NCBI GenBank assembly: GCA_964513655.1
Contig: CAZENQ010000067.1
Span: forward strand, 1 to 16,032
Source of the DNA: G020350405 sp964513655
GTDB lineage: Bacteria > Planctomycetota > Phycisphaerae > Sedimentisphaerales > Anaerobacaceae
Direction: 5' to 3'
DNA: 16,032 nt
Shown: one piece after another, positions 14,744 to 16,032 of the stretch
How the letters are laid out: each line of letters opens with the position of its first letter
How positions within the stretch are numbered: position 1 is the first letter of the stretch
Program-made: the position numbers and the translations under genes
The notes under the pieces: generated by a model
What the model was told of the DNA's origin: nothing
Database searches by the model: none
What the model saw: only the letters and a program-made list of their open reading frames with translations

Positions 14744-16032
14744 CTATTCTCCCATCCCTGAAGATGCGTCTCCAGATTCGCCTTGTTCTTTTGTCATAAG
14801 GGTGGATGTGTGGATGATGACATTATATTTGTCCATCATTTGCTCTATATACTCCTGCTGGACATCTTGCCGTTTTCTACTGACAAGCGTGGTCATAACC
14901 TGCTGCCTGACTTCATCGAAACTCTTTTGTCGCGCTGTTGTCACTTCCTCGACCTTGACAATCTCCCATCCCTTTTCTGTTTCCACCGCCTCATCCAGCA
15001 CAGAAGGCCCATCTGCAGAGAATATCTTTTCGTTGACTTCTTCCGACTCACCAATTATCGGTACGTAGGAACCCTTGCTGACTTCCGTATCAATTTTGCC
15101 GCCGTTTTCCCTTGTGCTTTCGTCCATTGAGAACTCTTTTGCCAGTTTGCCGAAATCCTCCCCGTCCTTAATGCGCCCCATCAGCTCATTCGCCCGCGCC
15201 TTGTCATCAACGAGTATATGACTTATTCGTGCCTTGGCCGGTTCTACGTACTTGTCTCTATTTGCCTCGTAATATGTTTGGAGGTCCGTTTCTGTAATAT
15301 TGATTTTGGCCGCAAGCTGCCGATTCATCAGATGTTGGCTCAAGACCCCGCGGGCCAGCTCGCCAAGAAGCTTCTTAACTCCGGCTTCCTCCCCCAGTCC
15401 TTCCTCCAACGCCCGTCGGTACAGAATTTCCTGAGCCAGCCAGCCCTGTAAGAATTGCCCCCTGACCTCTGCGCTTCTGTACCGTTTGAGCATCTCCTTC
15501 TTTTGTTCATTAAGCTGCTCAACTGATATAAATTCCGCCATCGGCTCCAGTTGATTATCAATATTATCTTCAATTATAGCGTCAAGGTCGGCTTCTGTTA
15601 TCTTCTCGGCGCCTATCTCGGCAACTATTTTTCCTCCCGCATGGTTAGTTCCCTCCAAACTTGTCCGGTCCATCAATTCATACCGTAGAGCTGAGAACTT
15701 TCCAAGTTTTTCAAAACACTCTTTTATGTGTGAGTTAATCTGAGCTTCTAATTCATCAAGCTTCGCAACGGTTTCGCTTCGATAGTAATACTCAATGGCC
15801 TCGTCAAAATGGTTAGCCTTCTCAAGCAACGTGCCAATTTCAAACAGTACCTTCGCACGTTCCACATCCCCCACGTTACGCCCGGACACGTAATCCTGCC
15901 AGACCTCCACCGCTCGCGTGTACAGATTCCGCTGGGTCAGCTTTGCTGCTAACTGCTTGATTTGCTCGGCAGAAAGACCGTGAACTTGCGTCTCAAGCGT
16001 AGGCCCTTGACGTCGCAGCACTGTGAGCAAAT
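14744..16032 (-). CDS. TPR plus parvulin-type peptidyl-prolyl isomerase (5' end outside window)
   Basis: The frame stays open to the right edge, so the N-terminus, probably with a signal peptide, is missing; a TTG at 16030 is unlikely to be the start. Visible: TPR-like helices (about 20-120 of the part shown), a SurA/PrsA-like helical chaperone region (about 130-260), and a parvulin domain (about 262-362) with RISHILV (His271), FGKLAKEFSMDES and GGK. The usual GxHIIKV near the end is GWEIVKV (Glu356), so the second conserved His is missing and isomerase activity may be low. The role expected is folding of exported or outer-membrane proteins. It is the first gene seen in the bat block and lies 18 bp before the DUF4381-type gene, so it is probably co-transcribed with bat. 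Confidence 0.82.
   Translation of the reverse strand, partial: LLTVLRRQGPTLETQVHGLSAEQIKQLAAKLTQRNLYTRAVEVWQDYVSGRNVGDVERAKVLFEIGTLLEKANHFDEAIEYYYRSETVAKLDELEAQINSHIKECFEKLGKFSALRYELMDRTSLEGTNHAGGKIVAEIGAEKITEADLDAIIEDNIDNQLEPMAEFISVEQLNEQKKEMLKRYRSAEVRGQFLQGWLAQEILYRRALEEGLGEEAGVKKLLGELARGVLSQHLMNRQLAAKINITETDLQTYYEANRDKYVEPAKARISHILVDDKARANELMGRIKDGEDFGKLAKEFSMDESTRENGGKIDTEVSKGSYVPIIGESEEVNEKIFSADGPSVLDEAVETEKGWEIVKVEEVTTARQKSFDEVRQQVMTTLVSRKRQDVQQEYIEQMMDKYNVIIHTSTLMTKEQGESGDASSGMGE

Overview
The window looks like chromosomal DNA from a Gram-negative, probably anaerobic bacterium, most likely a planctomycete of the Phycisphaerae/Sedimentisphaerales kind. This is an inference from gene content: a batA-E operon with a Gln-rich TPR protein, an AmmeMemoRadiSam cluster, NosR-like iron-sulfur and flavin membrane chemistry, and a balanced base composition. 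No rRNA, tRNA, CRISPR array, insertion sequence or phage gene is visible.

Left edge (1-1284, + strand). The window opens in the tail of an unidentified gene (2-181). A non-coding stretch of about 265 bp follows, with two GC-rich inverted repeats and two sigma70-type promoters in tandem (243-270 and 351-379). These drive an exported VOC/glyoxalase-fold protein (447-1001) and a small DUF2905 membrane protein (1043-1273). The DUF2905 gene converges on the long minus-strand block with only 11 bp between stop codons, and no terminator hairpin is seen.

AmmeMemoRadiSam block (1285-7958, - strand, read right to left). Four genes are packed tightly: a radical SAM enzyme, a 60-aa twin-arginine signal protein, a membrane-anchored MEMO1-AMMECR1 fusion, and a 1307-aa membrane protein. 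The last joins a spermidine-synthase-like domain between two sets of membrane helices to an FMN-binding domain (SGAT motif) and a NapH/NosR-like iron-sulfur domain. Two of the three junctions are ATGA stop/start overlaps and the third is TGA-T-ATG, so the four proteins are very likely made together. The sequence suggests a cytoplasmic radical SAM enzyme, two exported or membrane-tethered partners, and a transmembrane flavin/iron-sulfur electron conduit. This is the best candidate for a poorly described system in the window.

Bat block (8109-16032, - strand). The order of transcription is a TPR plus parvulin-type peptidyl-prolyl isomerase (cut by the right edge), a lipoprotein-like DUF4381-type protein, BatA, BatB, a BatC-like TPR protein, BatD and BatE. 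BatA and BatB are membrane-anchored von Willebrand A proteins with intact MIDAS motifs. All junctions are overlapping or nearly so. The MoxR ATPase and DUF58 protein that usually begin such operons are not in the window. A 150-bp gap (7959-8108) with two possible promoters separates this block from the AmmeMemoRadiSam block, so the latter may be transcribed on its own, by read-through from bat, or both.
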